Origin: Bradyrhizobium hereditatis
Lineage (GTDB): Bacteria; Pseudomonadota; Alphaproteobacteria; Rhizobiales; Xanthobacteraceae
Assembly (NCBI RefSeq): GCF_020329435.1
Contig: NZ_JAGKJK010000003.1
Coordinates: 248,001-312,000, forward strand
Direction of reading: 5' to 3'
Length of the DNA: 64,000 bases
Shown: one piece after another, positions 25,636 through 37,435 of the stretch
How the letters are laid out: each line of letters opens with the position of its first letter
Position numbering within the stretch: position 1 is the stretch's first letter
The notes under the pieces: model-generated
Seen by the model: the letters and a program-made list of their open reading frames with translations, nothing else
What the model was told of the DNA's origin: nothing
The model's database searches: none
Program-made: the position numbers and the translations under genes

Positions 25636-26499
25636 ATGTATAGCCGAATCAGCGGCTCATCCAATATTCAATACGCTCTCCTTGGCGAGGGTGACGAAAC
25701 GAGACCGTCAGCAAGTAGCGCCGAGAAAACTGATGCGGACAGGCAAAGGCTCGCGGACATGTTCGCAGAGATGCACTTAGCCGCGCCGGATTTTAACGAT
25801 GGCTCATCTTCGGCAGAAACGCCGTTCTATTCCCTCGTTCCCAGACCTCCAGTGGTGAAGATCGACAAGCCTTTATTTAGGAGAGAAGCGAAGCGCTTTT
25901 ATGATGATGAAATCAAGCACATAGCCGATAATCCACAAGAGTACTCGGATTTCGTATCCGAAAAAGCCAAGCGCATCGCTCAGGTCGCCGAGAAATACGG
26001 CACAACTAAAGATAGCGAGCGCGCGCGATATTTCAGCTATCAATTAGGAAAGCAGAGTGTCGGACTTCTAAGAACGGAAGGCGGATTTAGCATGACTGAG
26101 TTCGAAGGCGACAAGTGGCGCGAACAGTTTCCTGGGCGAACTGAAATCACATCCGTTGTAGATCTTCAGGTTACTCACCCGCTTGTCGAGAACGCAGGTG
26201 ATATTCTGTTGGAGTATCAACTTCGGCTCGACGGCGAACGACCGCTGCTCAATTGGCGTGCTGCCAATCAAGAGTCAAAAGCCCGTGCAGCGAAGATGGG
26301 ATTCGTTGCGGTTGACGAGAACAATATGGTTCTTGACCCTGCCCAGTCCCCCGACATTTGGATAAAGAACACTGCCGGTGAATGGCAGCGTAAAAACAAA
26401 CTTCCATTATATCTCTCCAAAGCTGCGGGCGGTGACAGCAGTAATATCGAGAGTGCAGCAAGTCCCGCCACGTACTCCTACGAGGATGACTTTATGTAG
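25636..26499 (+). CDS. nopP: NopP-family type III effector (copy C)
   Basis: 287 aa from ATG 25636 (MYSRISGSSN), chosen over the 12-codon upstream extension because copies A and B begin at this position. Family blocks are intact: FYSLVPRPPVVKI, FYDDEIKHIADNPQEYSDFVSEKA, ARYFSYQLGKQSVGLLRTEGGF, FPGRTEITSVVDLQVTHPL, VENAGDILLEYQLRLDGERP and GEWQRKNKLPLYLSKA; it ends YEDDFM. It is most like copy A in its C-terminus and promoter, while the DNPxEYSDFVS block is shared with copy B. A tts box lies 67 bp upstream. Predicted to be secreted into host cells. Confidence 0.88.
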   Translation: MYSRISGSSNIQYALLGEGDETRPSASSAEKTDADRQRLADMFAEMHLAAPDFNDGSSSAETPFYSLVPRPPVVKIDKPLFRREAKRFYDDEIKHIADNPQEYSDFVSEKAKRIAQVAEKYGTTKDSERARYFSYQLGKQSVGLLRTEGGFSMTEFEGDKWREQFPGRTEITSVVDLQVTHPLVENAGDILLEYQLRLDGERPLLNWRAANQESKARAAKMGFVAVDENNMVLDPAQSPDIWIKNTAGEWQRKNKLPLYLSKAAGGDSSNIESAASPATYSYEDDFM

Positions 26500-27087
26500 A
26501 TTGGACGGGATCTTGTAGAGTCGCGACGGAGAAGACCGGATCTGACCGTGTCTTGGTTCCTATGCAGCGATCCTCCTTAGGCTGGATCGCATATGTGACG
26601 GCTCCCGTGGCACAAGGGCCTTCAGTGGCGACTATCAACCGTCTCGGCTGGTTCTTGGACGCTTAGCGCAATTCGGCGCCCCCAAGCTCGTCTCGACGCC
26701 TTAAGCTTGGCGCGATGCTCAGGCCGCCCAACCGATGCGGTGACAATCGCCATGGCGGTATCAAATCGATTTTGCCGCTGGATTGCTTGGGAGGCCGAGT
26801 TACGCCCAAAGCCTTGCTAGCGCAGAAAGCTTTCGGTCTGCTTCTGGCGAGCACATCGTACTCACGCCGATGTCGTTGGTCCCGAACTTTGCTGACCAGG
26901 AGGAAACGGCTTTGTTACGGCACCGACTTTGCGGATGTACCACAGTGATCATCGGTGAGATGCGGCGAGATTTTCTGTGAGCATTAGCATTAGCCTATTG
27001 CGCGGGGCGGTGGGCCTCACTTTTCGCATTCGTGCTGATTTGGGTGTGAAGACTCGGCGGCCACTTCGATTAGGCATGGAGAAGAAG
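26500..27087. other. gap between nopP C and the 135-aa gene
   Basis: No supported gene; only short frames (e.g. 26715-26948, 26783-26980) without motifs. The reading frame of the next gene stays open back to 26977 but its upstream codons look non-coding. Confidence 0.35.
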
Positions 27088-27495
27088 ATGTTTCAACGAT
27101 TGCTAAAGGCGCGCAGCGTTGTCTATTTCAAGGCCCGATCGACTAGTCGTGATGCCGAAACTGATCGTGCCCGTGCTACGTCCATCTATCGTTCGATAGA
27201 GGACGCGCTGCAAGGCGCAATGGCCGAGCAAGCTAACCTAAAATCGAGTGTCGATGAGGCGTTGGCGCGGTCGGCAGTAACGTTGGGCAATGATTCCGAT
27301 GAATATCTTACGCGCGATCCGCAAGATAACCACTATCAGAATTTGCTCGGTAGTGAAATTGCGGAGGGGGAAAGGCGGTTGAACGAGCTAGAAGTCACTA
27401 TCAGGCATATCCAGTTTTTGAAAACCGCGCTCGTCACGCGCTTTCCGGACTTCGGCTTCGGAGACAACACTCCTCATGCGAAAGATATCGGATGA
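27088..27495 (+). CDS. conserved-looking hypothetical protein, helical
   Basis: 135 aa from ATG 27088 (MFQRLLKARS), preceded by GGAGAAGAAG at 27078-27087; the longer frame from 26977 has a less plausible N-terminus. Soluble and helical: charged helices SRDAETDRARATSIYRSIEDALQGAMAEQANLKSS and LGSEIAEGERRLNELEVTIRHIQFLKTALV in overlapping parts suggest a coiled coil. No signal peptide or membrane segment. No family recognised and no tts box seen upstream. Confidence 0.6.
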   Translation: MFQRLLKARSVVYFKARSTSRDAETDRARATSIYRSIEDALQGAMAEQANLKSSVDEALARSAVTLGNDSDEYLTRDPQDNHYQNLLGSEIAEGERRLNELEVTIRHIQFLKTALVTRFPDFGFGDNTPHAKDIG

Positions 27496-28042
27496 GAGTG
27501 GCTCAACAGGAACGTGGCCAATTTCTAGATTGGCGCGTTCCCTCTGATCACTTGAGGTTGCATTGGGACCGGCGCAGGCTCGCTGATAAAGGGTGGGCCC
27601 GCCGCAGGGGAACCGGTGCGCCGAGGCTAGTTGGCGCCGCAATGCGCAAGAGGGCCCGATAAGCGACAACTAGCGGCCGTCGGTCTTCTTTACCGATCAC
27701 GGGTTCGATAGGGGATCGGCGGCGAAGCTCGCGTTCGATGACTCCCAAGACCCTGTGCTCCTGGCCGAGATGAAGACGCGTCGTGGGTTGGCGGTTGTGT
27801 GGCCGCGATAGCCCTTAACCACATAGGCGCGCTCGACTGTGCCGCCGGTGAGTTTCTTGTTGCATCAACGGCATCGCCGAGCGTGTGGAATACGGGTCGT
27901 AGGTCCAGCGATCGCACCCCCCTTCGGACAGGCCGTAGATGGTTTGAGCAGCAGCAGTCCTATTCTGGAGCGGCTTGGGATGCAGTTCTGTGCGTCAAGT
28001 TCAGCAAAATTGATCATGGGTCCGGCCGAGCCATCCCCTCGG
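27496..28042. other. gap left of the IS256 transposase
   Basis: No gene supported. Several short frames on both strands; the right part may belong to the insertion element. Confidence 0.35.
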
Positions 28043-28093
28043 AGCCGCCGTCGCTCGCTTGCCCAAAGCGTAGCGCTGGCGAGCGACGGCGGT
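28043..28093. repeat. long inverted repeat (hairpin)
   Basis: CCGCCGTCGCTCGC and GCGAGCGACGGCGG form a perfect 14-bp GC-rich stem around a ~20-nt centre that includes AGCGTAGCGCT. It lies 40-90 bp left of the IS256 transposase stop. It lacks a T-run on either side, so it may be an element-end structure rather than a simple terminator. Confidence 0.6.
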
Positions 28094-28135
28094 GGAGAGG
28101 GGTGGCGTGCATCCGCTTGGTGGGCCTGAGCATCG

Positions 28136-29332
28136 TCAGGCCGCTTGGCGTAACGCCTCCTTCTTGTGCTCCTTCAGCAGATCCATGTTGAGATAGCGAT
28201 GGTCCTCGAGCCAGGCCTCATGGCGCTCGACGGTCAGCGCCCGCACAAGCCTCAAACAGCTCTCGGCGTTGGGGAAGATTCGCACCACGTAGGTGCGCCG
28301 CCTGATCTCCTCGTTGAGACGTTCGAGCATGTTGGTCGACTTCATGTGCTTGCGGTGCACCAGCGGCAGACGGAAGTAGGTGAGCGTCTCCTCGATGTTC
28401 TCCTCGACCCAGCCGGTGAGCTTGGGGTATTTGCCGCCCCATTTGCTGAGCCACGCCGCCAGATCGCGCCGCACCTCGCCAAGGTCACGCCGGTCGTACA
28501 TCCATCGCAGTTCGAGCAGACAATCGTCGTCGACCCTGCGTGGCACGTAGTCGAGCGCATTGCGCAGGAAGTGTACATAACAGCGCTGCCAGAACACCCC
28601 TGCGAGGACTTCAGCGATCGCTTTCTTCAGCCCTGGATGATCGTCCGAGACGACGAACTCGACACCGTGAAGGCCGCGGGCCTTCAACGCTTCCAAAAAC
28701 TCCTTCCAGCTCGATCGGCTCTCCCGGTTGGCGAGCTCAGCCGCAAGCACCTGACGCCGCCCCTCCCAGTCAACGCCGATCGCGATCAGCACCGCCTGGC
28801 TCGCGATAATCCCGTCTTCGCGCACCCGCTCATAGCGGGCGTCCAGGATCAGATAAGGGAACGGCTCCCTCAGCTTGCGTTCGCAGAAGGCTTTCAGGGA
28901 TGCATCGAGCCGCTTGTTGATGGCGCTGATCGTCGAGGCCGAGAACGCATGCCCCACCAGCTCCTCGGTGACCTGTTTCACCTTCCGCGTCGACACCCCT
29001 TGCACGTACATTTCGGCCAGCGCCGCAACCAGCGCCTTCTCCGACCGCTGATAGCGCTCGAACAGCTCGGTCGAGAACCGCCCTTGGCGGTCCTGCGGCA
29101 CCTTCAGCTCGATCTTGCCGACCCGGGTGATCAGCGAGCGCGTGTAGTAGCCGGAGCGATAGCCGAGCCGCGCTTCGGTGCGTTCCCCTTTCTCCGCGCC
29201 CAGCGTCTCCGCCATCTCGGCTTCCAGCGTCTCCTGCACCGCAGCCTGGATCAATGGCTTGAGGAACTCCTTGTCCGACGCCAAAAGCTGTTTGACGGCA
29301 GATACATCCGTCCTAATCTTCGTCACGGTCAT
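28136..29332 (-). CDS. IS256-family transposase, apparently intact
   Basis: 398 aa from the ATG at 29332 (MTVTKIRTDVSAVKQLL); an 18-codon upstream extension is open. Mutator/IS256-type DDE transposase. The first Asp is in PYLILDARYERV, the second in VEFVVSDDHPGLKKAI with the following C/H-rich block WQRCYVHFLRNAL, and the Glu lies in STNMLERLNEEIRRR. Length (~400 aa) and uninterrupted frame suggest it can still be active. It differs from the degenerate IS256 remnants at 6.1 and 14.7 kb. I could not identify matching terminal inverted repeats by eye; GGGCATCCCAAGGTAGTG (minus strand near 29448) is a candidate right end. Confidence 0.95.
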   Translation of the reverse strand: MTVTKIRTDVSAVKQLLASDKEFLKPLIQAAVQETLEAEMAETLGAEKGERTEARLGYRSGYYTRSLITRVGKIELKVPQDRQGRFSTELFERYQRSEKALVAALAEMYVQGVSTRKVKQVTEELVGHAFSASTISAINKRLDASLKAFCERKLREPFPYLILDARYERVREDGIIASQAVLIAIGVDWEGRRQVLAAELANRESRSSWKEFLEALKARGLHGVEFVVSDDHPGLKKAIAEVLAGVFWQRCYVHFLRNALDYVPRRVDDDCLLELRWMYDRRDLGEVRRDLAAWLSKWGGKYPKLTGWVEENIEETLTYFRLPLVHRKHMKSTNMLERLNEEIRRRTYVVRIFPNAESCLRLVRALTVERHEAWLEDHRYLNMDLLKEHKKEALRQAA

Positions 29333-29386
29333 GGTGGTCCTTGCTCCTCTACGAGCGGTGATCTTCGCAACCACCGGACTTACCAT

Positions 29387-29926
29387 GACCGCTTCAGCCG
29401 CTCAGCTTTTGCAGAACCTCCCGCACACTACCTTGGGATGCCCTCCGGGTTAGCGGCACGTAATTAACTATTGTTGAGAGCATGCTCTACCAACGTTGAC
29501 TGGCTGCGATGCCAACGTAACCCCATATCTTGAGTTTGCACTTGCCCGTTGAGGCGATCAGCCGTGCTGCAGATGCACCCCAACTGCTCACCTTGTTGAG
29601 GGAAATACTTTCAGCGCCCGTGACGGACGATCTGACGTTAGCCGGTTCTAGAGGGCTGATTGAACCCCAATGCGAAAGCATTGTTGCTGCCTTGACCGGC
29701 GTCATTTGCCCTCCATCTTGTCGTCCCAATCGCGTTCGGTTGCGGACGTTGATGTGGAGAATCCGACTACTGCAGCTAAATCATTCCACAGATTCTGCTT
29801 CGCGCGCGTGGTTTTTCCTTCTCAAGCGACGCGCAGAACCACTCCGGCGTTTGGCCCGCCGATTGCTGAGATGAGGATTGCCGCAGTTAAAGGGCGGCGC
29901 GCTGGTCACCGACCTAGGAATTCACA
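29387..29926. other. gap right of the IS256 transposase
   Basis: A TTG-initiated frame at 29530-29874 contains a helical stretch (LTLLREILSAPVTDDLTLAGSRG) that may be the debris of a gene cut by the insertion, but I do not recognise it. No firm gene. Confidence 0.3.
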
Positions 29927-30076
29927 ATGAGACTTGTTCGATTGATCTTGATCAATGCGGCGTTGACGTTAGTCGTAACTGTACGACCGGCAGACATTGA
30001 TGTGGCCGTCGCCCGCCAACTTGACGCACCGATCAAGGAAATAGCCTTGAGCATCAAGCGGACGGCTGCTCACTAA
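29927..30076 (+). CDS. possible small exported peptide
   Basis: 49 codons from ATG 29927. The first ~20 residues (MRLVRLILINAALTLVVTV) look like a signal peptide or membrane anchor. The remainder is a short amphipathic stretch ending IALSIKRTAAH. No strong ribosome site (AATTCACA just upstream). It may be a real small gene or the start of a truncated exported protein. Confidence 0.3.
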   Translation: MRLVRLILINAALTLVVTVRPADIDVAVARQLDAPIKEIALSIKRTAAH

Positions 30077-30229
30077 GGCAGCTGTGAGCTCGGGCGCGAA
30101 TGGACAACCTACAACGACATCACGCAACGTGCGCAGCGTTGAAGAGCAGCGCCGACCGCGAAGCAGCGCTGGGGTTCATCGATCTCCAAAAGGCCTGAGG
30201 CTCACGTGAACATGGAACACTATGATTAG

Positions 30230-30592
30230 GTGCTCGAAGGGCCAGACCTGGACCGCCTGTCGGCTGGAATCTGGCGGTATGACAAGGCTGACGATCAGCC
30301 TCACCAGCTCACGACCGTGATCCTGTCGGCATCGGGATCGCGACGTTCGCTTGACGTGGTGATCTTCGATTTGCTGGTGCCTAGTCGACTAACGCAGCGC
30401 AAGCATGGGATACGGATGACGCACTGGAGCAAACCAAAACCGCGCGTGATTGAAGGCGGCAAGGCCGATCGCGCATTGCATGCTGATACTTCACAGCCGC
30501 GGATAGTTTGGAACCCCTGGCGGCTTGCTGCGCTCCTCCTCAACGCGCTCCTGTGGGTCGGTATCTGCTGGCTCATCTACGCGTTCTCATGA
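30230..30592 (+). CDS. hypothetical protein with a C-terminal membrane anchor
   Basis: 120 codons from GTG 30230. A polar N-terminal ~90 residues is followed by a hydrophobic segment LAALLLNALLWVGICWLIYAF at the C-terminus, preceded by an Arg residue. No family recognised and no clear ribosome site; the frame may be the remaining 3' part of a larger gene. Confidence 0.35.
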   Translation: MLEGPDLDRLSAGIWRYDKADDQPHQLTTVILSASGSRRSLDVVIFDLLVPSRLTQRKHGIRMTHWSKPKPRVIEGGKADRALHADTSQPRIVWNPWRLAALLLNALLWVGICWLIYAFS

Positions 30593-30799
30593 GCGAGACG
30601 GCGCGCCAACGCGCCAAATTAGCGCCGCAAGGATGGACGCGTTGCAAGCGCAATCTGGCATACACACCTGTGGTCATCGACTGACCTTTCTCAGCGGGTC
30701 GAGGCCTCAAGAATATTGAAGGCTCATACGTACGCACGCCGGGTGGATTAGCCAACTTATCGGTCACCAACGCAAGACGCTGCAATACGCTTTGCCATT

Positions 30800-30990
30800 G
30801 CGCCCCACGGACCCCAGGCGCGCAAGTCGATGTGCGTCAGGTCCAACTCGGGCAATGCGCAGTGTTCGAACCGGATGTACTCCCAGTCGGCGGCGACCGT
30901 GGCCGGCGCCGTTCGCCGATCCAGCAACGAGGTCCAGATGGTCGTCCTTGCGCCGGCTCAGGGCGGTGTCGCTCCTGCTCTCTCCATCCG
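30800..30990 (-). pseudogene. idi remnant: type 2 isopentenyl-diphosphate isomerase stub
   Basis: On the minus strand, downstream of the kaurene synthase gene, the sequence reads [11 protein letters not shown] and, after a one-base shift, [34 protein letters not shown] before diverging. [11 protein letters not shown] and [11 protein letters not shown] are the N-terminal signatures of FMN-dependent type 2 IDI (usual length ~350 aa). Only about the first 55 residues remain and they are frameshifted. Some gibberellin operons end with idi, so this is a decayed final gene of the operon. Confidence 0.8.
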
Positions 30991-31061
30991 TTGCATCGGG
31001 CGACGGAGTTGCGTCGGATCGGAGCGACGGCAGCGCGCGCACCCCGCCGCCTCCCGCGCGT

Positions 31062-33511
<2,450 letters not shown>

Positions 33512-33817
33512 GCGGGATGTTCCTTCTGCAGATGGTTGACGAGAACCAGGATCGGGCAGACGCCGCGCACGTCGCCGCAGGCCCGTCGCGGCCCCGCGCA
33601 TGGGCAGCACCGGACGGCCGCCTGCTCCGGCGCGGCGACGCGGGCCCGATGCTGCGCCGGTCCGCCGCATAGGCTTGCGCGCAGCGCGCCGCGTGCGCCG
33701 CGGCCGTGCTGGGCAACCGCTGCGATCGGCGGTGCGGACTCGGACACAGTGCAGCATGCACCGCTGCCGCCTGCCGATCGCAGTGGCACAGGGGCGACCC
33801 CATGCGGACGGGCTCGC
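33512..33817. other. GGPS-CPS spacer
   Basis: About 306 bp of very GC-rich DNA inside an otherwise tightly packed operon. The open frames over it are Arg/Ala/Pro-rich and look non-coding. It could hold an internal promoter or be the scar of a deletion; nothing specific is visible. Confidence 0.4.
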
Positions 33818-34825
33818 TCATGCGCATGGCGCATGCTTGAACAGATACGCGTTGGCCCGCTGCAGCATCTGCGCCAACCTTTCCACACGGGGCCCCAGCG
33901 GGGCGATGGCCTCCCAGGCGTCGCGCAACAGATCCAGCGCGAACTGGCGTGCTGCCTGCAGTCCCATGATCGACGCGCAGGTCGGCTTCTGCGCCGCCGC
34001 GTCCTTGCCGGAGGTCTTTCCCAGCGTCGCGGTATCCGCTGTCACGTCGAGAATGTCGTCGATCACCTGCAACGCCAGGCCGAAACAGGCGCTGTAGCGA
34101 TCGAGCGCACAGTACAGCGCAGCGTGCGCGGCATCCTCCGCGATGACGCATAGCGCGCCCATGCGAACGGACGCGCGCACTAGCGCTCCGCTCTTCATCC
34201 GGTACATCGCCACGATCCTGTCCAGCTCCACGTGTTTTCCAACCAGCGACAGATCCATGGCCTGCCCGCCTGCGGCACCCTCGGCGGACACCGCCTGCGC
34301 CAGTTCGCGCACGAGCGCGATCCGGTTGTCGCCCGGCGCATCCAGGGTCGCCAGGGTCAGGAAGGCGTGCGCCTGCAGCGCATCTCCGACCAGGATCGCA
34401 GTAGCTTCGCCGAACTTGACGTGCACGGTCGGAAGGCCGCGGCGAAGCACGTCGTCGTCCATCGCGGGCAGATCGTCGTGGACCAGGGTACAAGCGTGCA
34501 TCATCTCGATGGCGGCGCCGACATCGTCGAGCATGTGCGCCGGCGTGTCGGCCAGTGCCCCGGCAGCCAGACAGAGCAAGGCGCGGGTGCGCTTCCCGCC
34601 ATGCAAGGTGGCGTAGCGCATGGCCGCCATCAGCTCGGTCTCACCGTCATGTTCGGCGCAGAGAAGACGCGCCAGCACCTGTTCGACCCGCTTTGCGCCG
34701 TCCTGCATCCAGATCTCCGGCAGCAGCCTGCCGGATGCGCCGCGCGCCTGCGCGCCCAATCCGCCGAGCGCGGAATCACTAGTTCTGTCGCCCTGTGGCG
34801 TAAAATCGGTCTGGATGTTGTTCAT
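33818..34825 (-). CDS. ggps: geranylgeranyl diphosphate synthase
   Basis: 335 aa from ATG 34825 (MNNIQTDFTPQG), with GAGGGACAAGG just before it; a GTG five codons earlier is possible. Trans-prenyltransferase that condenses IPP with allylic diphosphates to C20. Both aspartate-rich motifs are intact: LVHDDLPAMDDDVLRRG (first, DDxxxxD) and QVIDDILDVTAD (second). It supplies the substrate of CPS, the next gene. The full-length, intact copy here should make the operon self-sufficient for C20 precursor from IPP/DMAPP. Confidence 0.93.
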   Translation of the reverse strand: MNNIQTDFTPQGDRTSDSALGGLGAQARGASGRLLPEIWMQDGAKRVEQVLARLLCAEHDGETELMAAMRYATLHGGKRTRALLCLAAGALADTPAHMLDDVGAAIEMMHACTLVHDDLPAMDDDVLRRGLPTVHVKFGEATAILVGDALQAHAFLTLATLDAPGDNRIALVRELAQAVSAEGAAGGQAMDLSLVGKHVELDRIVAMYRMKSGALVRASVRMGALCVIAEDAAHAALYCALDRYSACFGLALQVIDDILDVTADTATLGKTSGKDAAAQKPTCASIMGLQAARQFALDLLRDAWEAIAPLGPRVERLAQMLQRANAYLFKHAPCA

Positions 34826-34950
34826 GTCCTTGTCCCTCACAAGCGAGCCGCCGAGGTGTTGTCAGCGTCGCACCGTGCGCGCGCGCCGAGTGCAGAAGTG
34901 CCGCGCGTCACCGGCGCTGCTGCCTCGCCACAGGGACACGCAATGCCAGC

Positions 34951-36294
34951 TCATGAGAATCCGATGCGGATAGTCATGGACGGATGTGCGGTCGGGTAAT
35001 AGCGCCGGCCTTTTTCGACGCCGCTCAGCAACCGAGGCCGCACCCCGGCCTCGTGCATGGTCAGCGCCAAGGCGATGCAGAACTGCACCAGTTCCAGCCA
35101 TGCCAGGTGGTAGCCCATGCAGACGTGTGGGCCGGTACCGAACTGCAGCATGTCCAGCGGCCGGATCGGCTCGGTGCGTTGCAGCCACCGCGCCAGCCGA
35201 AACTGATCAGGCGCCTCGTGCAGCAGCGCCGAGGTCGAGAAATGCAGCAGTGGGATGCACAGATCGGTGCCCGCGGGAATGCGCCGTTGGCCGAGTCGCA
35301 ATTCACGCAGTGCGCGACGCACCAGGAGCGGCGTCGGCGGATGCACGCGCAGCGTCTCGCGGAACAGCGCCTCGGCGACCGGACACTGCGCCAGGTCCGC
35401 GTGCCGGGTCGGCACCGCGCCCACGCGTTGCGCCTCCTCGACCAGGGCGTCCCACAGCCCAGGCTGCCGCGCCAGCTCGATCACCATCCAGGCCATCGTC
35501 GAGGCGGTGGTGTCGTGACCACCAAGCAGCAGCAAGCGGATATTGGCGACCAGGACGTCATCGGAAAGCGCATCGTCGCTGCTATCGAAGGCGCTCACCA
35601 TGTCGTTGATCAACCCGGTGCGCGAGGCATGTTCGCGCGCGGCGCGGACGAACCCGCGCAACCGCGCATCGATCCAGTCGCGGGCGGCGCGGCCGCGCCG
35701 CAACGGCAGTCCGGGCAAGTCGACCGGGGGCGCGACGATCAACTGCAGCAGTTGCCGGTACTTGCGATGCCATCCCGGCAGGTCCTGCGCGGGGATTCCC
35801 ACGAGGCTGAAGATGAGCTTGAGCATCAGGTCGCCGGTTTCGCGCAGGATGGTTACGTCGCCGCGGTCGCGCCACCTCTGCACGCGCGCCCGGATGACAG
35901 GCGCGAACAGCTCGCCGATGCCGGCCTGGGTCAGCCCCTTGGGCAGGAGCGCCGCCTGGATCGCATCGCGCGCCTGCCGGTGCGCGATGCCGTCCTGGGC
36001 GACCAACGTTCCGCCAAACAATTCGGGCGCGATCTCTTCGATCAGCGCCGAGGACACGTCCTTGTGCCGGAGCAGTGCGAGAGCATCCGGATCCAGACTG
36101 GTCATCAAGTGTCCGGCAGGGCCGAAATCCAGCCAGAAGTGGCTGCCCAGCGTCCGTTCCGCGCGCCGCAGCAGGCGCGGCAGGTCGCAGACGACGGCGG
36201 GAAGATGCCCGACCAAGGGGAAAGCGCCGGGCACGACCGGGATGTCGTGCCGCAGCCGATGCCGACGGTTCAGCGGGTTGAGCAGCATGTCCAT
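34951..36294 (-). CDS. cyp117: cytochrome P450 CYP117
   Basis: 447 aa from ATG 36294, whose A is shared with the SDR stop (TGATG), so the two are coupled; the longer frame upstream is the shadow of the SDR gene. Haem-binding Cys motif FGTGPHVCMGYH, I-helix GGHDTTAST and ExxR (FRETLRVHPP) are intact. In the bacterial gibberellin pathway CYP117 oxidises ent-kaurene stepwise to ent-kaurenoic acid (known for the family). It lacks a membrane anchor, as expected for a bacterial P450 using soluble ferredoxin. Confidence 0.93.
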   Translation of the reverse strand: MDMLLNPLNRRHRLRHDIPVVPGAFPLVGHLPAVVCDLPRLLRRAERTLGSHFWLDFGPAGHLMTSLDPDALALLRHKDVSSALIEEIAPELFGGTLVAQDGIAHRQARDAIQAALLPKGLTQAGIGELFAPVIRARVQRWRDRGDVTILRETGDLMLKLIFSLVGIPAQDLPGWHRKYRQLLQLIVAPPVDLPGLPLRRGRAARDWIDARLRGFVRAAREHASRTGLINDMVSAFDSSDDALSDDVLVANIRLLLLGGHDTTASTMAWMVIELARQPGLWDALVEEAQRVGAVPTRHADLAQCPVAEALFRETLRVHPPTPLLVRRALRELRLGQRRIPAGTDLCIPLLHFSTSALLHEAPDQFRLARWLQRTEPIRPLDMLQFGTGPHVCMGYHLAWLELVQFCIALALTMHEAGVRPRLLSGVEKGRRYYPTAHPSMTIRIGFS

Positions 36295-37139
36295 CAGCAG
36301 CGCGGCGACGCGTCCGCTTCGGCGGTCTCGCCGGAAGGCCGCGCGGCGCGGCTGTTGCCACCGTCGGCGTACGTCGGCACATGCGCCAGCATGCCGCCGT
36401 CGATGCACACGACCTGGCCGGTGATGAACGCAGCATCGTCGGAGAGCAGGAACGCCACCAGCGCGGCGACGTCGTCGGGGCGGCCGACGCGCGGCAGGAG
36501 CTGGTGCCGGCGCAGATGCCGTTGCGTGCATTCGTCCAGCTTGGCGAGGAGACGATCGGTCATGATGAGACCCGGCGCAACCGCGTTGCAGCGGATCTGC
36601 GCATGACCGTACTGGGTGGCGAGCGAGGCGGACAGCATGTTCATCGCCGCCTTCGACGCTGCGTAGGACGTCTGCGCGGTGTCACCGCTGAGCCCCTGGC
36701 ACGACGACATGTTGACGATCGCGCCACCACCGCGGGCGATCATCCGTGGGATGGCCTGCCGGCAGCAGAGCAACGTGCCGCGCAGATTGGTCGCCATTGT
36801 CTGATCCCAAACCGCTAGGTCCAGGTCGAGGATCGCGCGGTCGCGCGGAGTCAGATGCATGGCGCTCGCGTTGTTCACCAGCAGGTCGACCCCACCGAAG
36901 TGCCGCTCCGCCGTTTCGAACAGCGCTGCCACCGCCTGCGCATCGGCGATGTCTGTGGCCGAGGCCAGCGCGCGGTCCGCTTCGGATGCAATTTGCGCGG
37001 TGCAGGCGATGGCCGCCGAGCCATCAATGTCGGCGACCACCACTCTGCCTCCCTCGCGCGCGATAGCGAGGGCGCATGCCTTGCCGATGCCGGCGCCGGC
37101 GCCGGTCACCACGGCCACCTTGCCTTCAAACCGTCCCAT
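36294..37139 (-). CDS. sdr: short-chain dehydrogenase/reductase of the gibberellin operon
   Basis: 281 aa from ATG 37139 ([13 protein letters not shown]), behind a strong AGGAGG; it overlaps the ferredoxin gene by 14 bp. Classical SDR: nucleotide-binding [10 protein letters not shown] near residue 13, NNAS, and catalytic Ser and Tyr-Lys (YAASK). In the pathway SDR oxidises GA12-aldehyde/GA-related intermediates (GA24 to GA9 route has been assigned to this operon set), but I read only the fold here. The C-terminus overlaps the CYP117 start by one base. Confidence 0.9.
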   Translation of the reverse strand: MGRFEGKVAVVTGAGAGIGKACALAIAREGGRVVVADIDGSAAIACTAQIASEADRALASATDIADAQAVAALFETAERHFGGVDLLVNNASAMHLTPRDRAILDLDLAVWDQTMATNLRGTLLCCRQAIPRMIARGGGAIVNMSSCQGLSGDTAQTSYAASKAAMNMLSASLATQYGHAQIRCNAVAPGLIMTDRLLAKLDECTQRHLRRHQLLPRVGRPDDVAALVAFLLSDDAAFITGQVVCIDGGMLAHVPTYADGGNSRAARPSGETAEADASPRC

Positions 37140-37434
37140 CGTGTCCTCCTGGATTGCGTTGGTCTCTCGCGGCATGCCGCTCGACCTCCTCTGGAGAAGG
37201 CGCAGGGTCGGCGCTGGCGCGCTCGTCATCGCCAGCGTCGCTTTCGATGACCCGAATGGCGGCGACCGGGCACTGGCTCGCCGCGAGCCTCACGGCGGCG
37301 TGCAGCGCCTGCGGGACCGTCGCCACGCACACTTCGGCCACGCCGTCCGGTTCGCGCTGGCAAAAGGTGCCCGGCAGCGTGAGCACGCACTGCCCGCTGG
37401 TTCCGCACAGATCCTGGTCGACCACGACGCGCAT
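37126..37434 (-). CDS. ferredoxin (3Fe-4S type) of the gibberellin operon
   Basis: 102 aa from ATG 37434, one base after the CYP114 stop. Cys pattern DLCGTSGQC ... SQCPV is that of single-cluster 3Fe-4S ferredoxins that feed bacterial P450s. The last ~35 residues (Asp/Ala/Glu/Arg-rich) form an unusual extension beyond the cluster domain. It is expected to pass electrons to CYP112, CYP114 and CYP117. Overlaps the SDR start. Confidence 0.9.
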   Translation of the reverse strand: MRVVVDQDLCGTSGQCVLTLPGTFCQREPDGVAEVCVATVPQALHAAVRLAASQCPVAAIRVIESDAGDDERASADPAPSPEEVERHAARDQRNPGGHDGTV

Positions 37435-37435
37435 C

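Noticed and set aside
28166..29467. 433-codon plus-strand frame over the IS256 transposase
   Set aside because: It is the antisense shadow of the intact minus-strand transposase; its translation is His/Arg/Pro-rich and has no motif.
34984..36606. 540-codon plus-strand frame across CYP117
   Set aside because: Shadow of a high-GC P450 gene with intact haem motif on the other strand.
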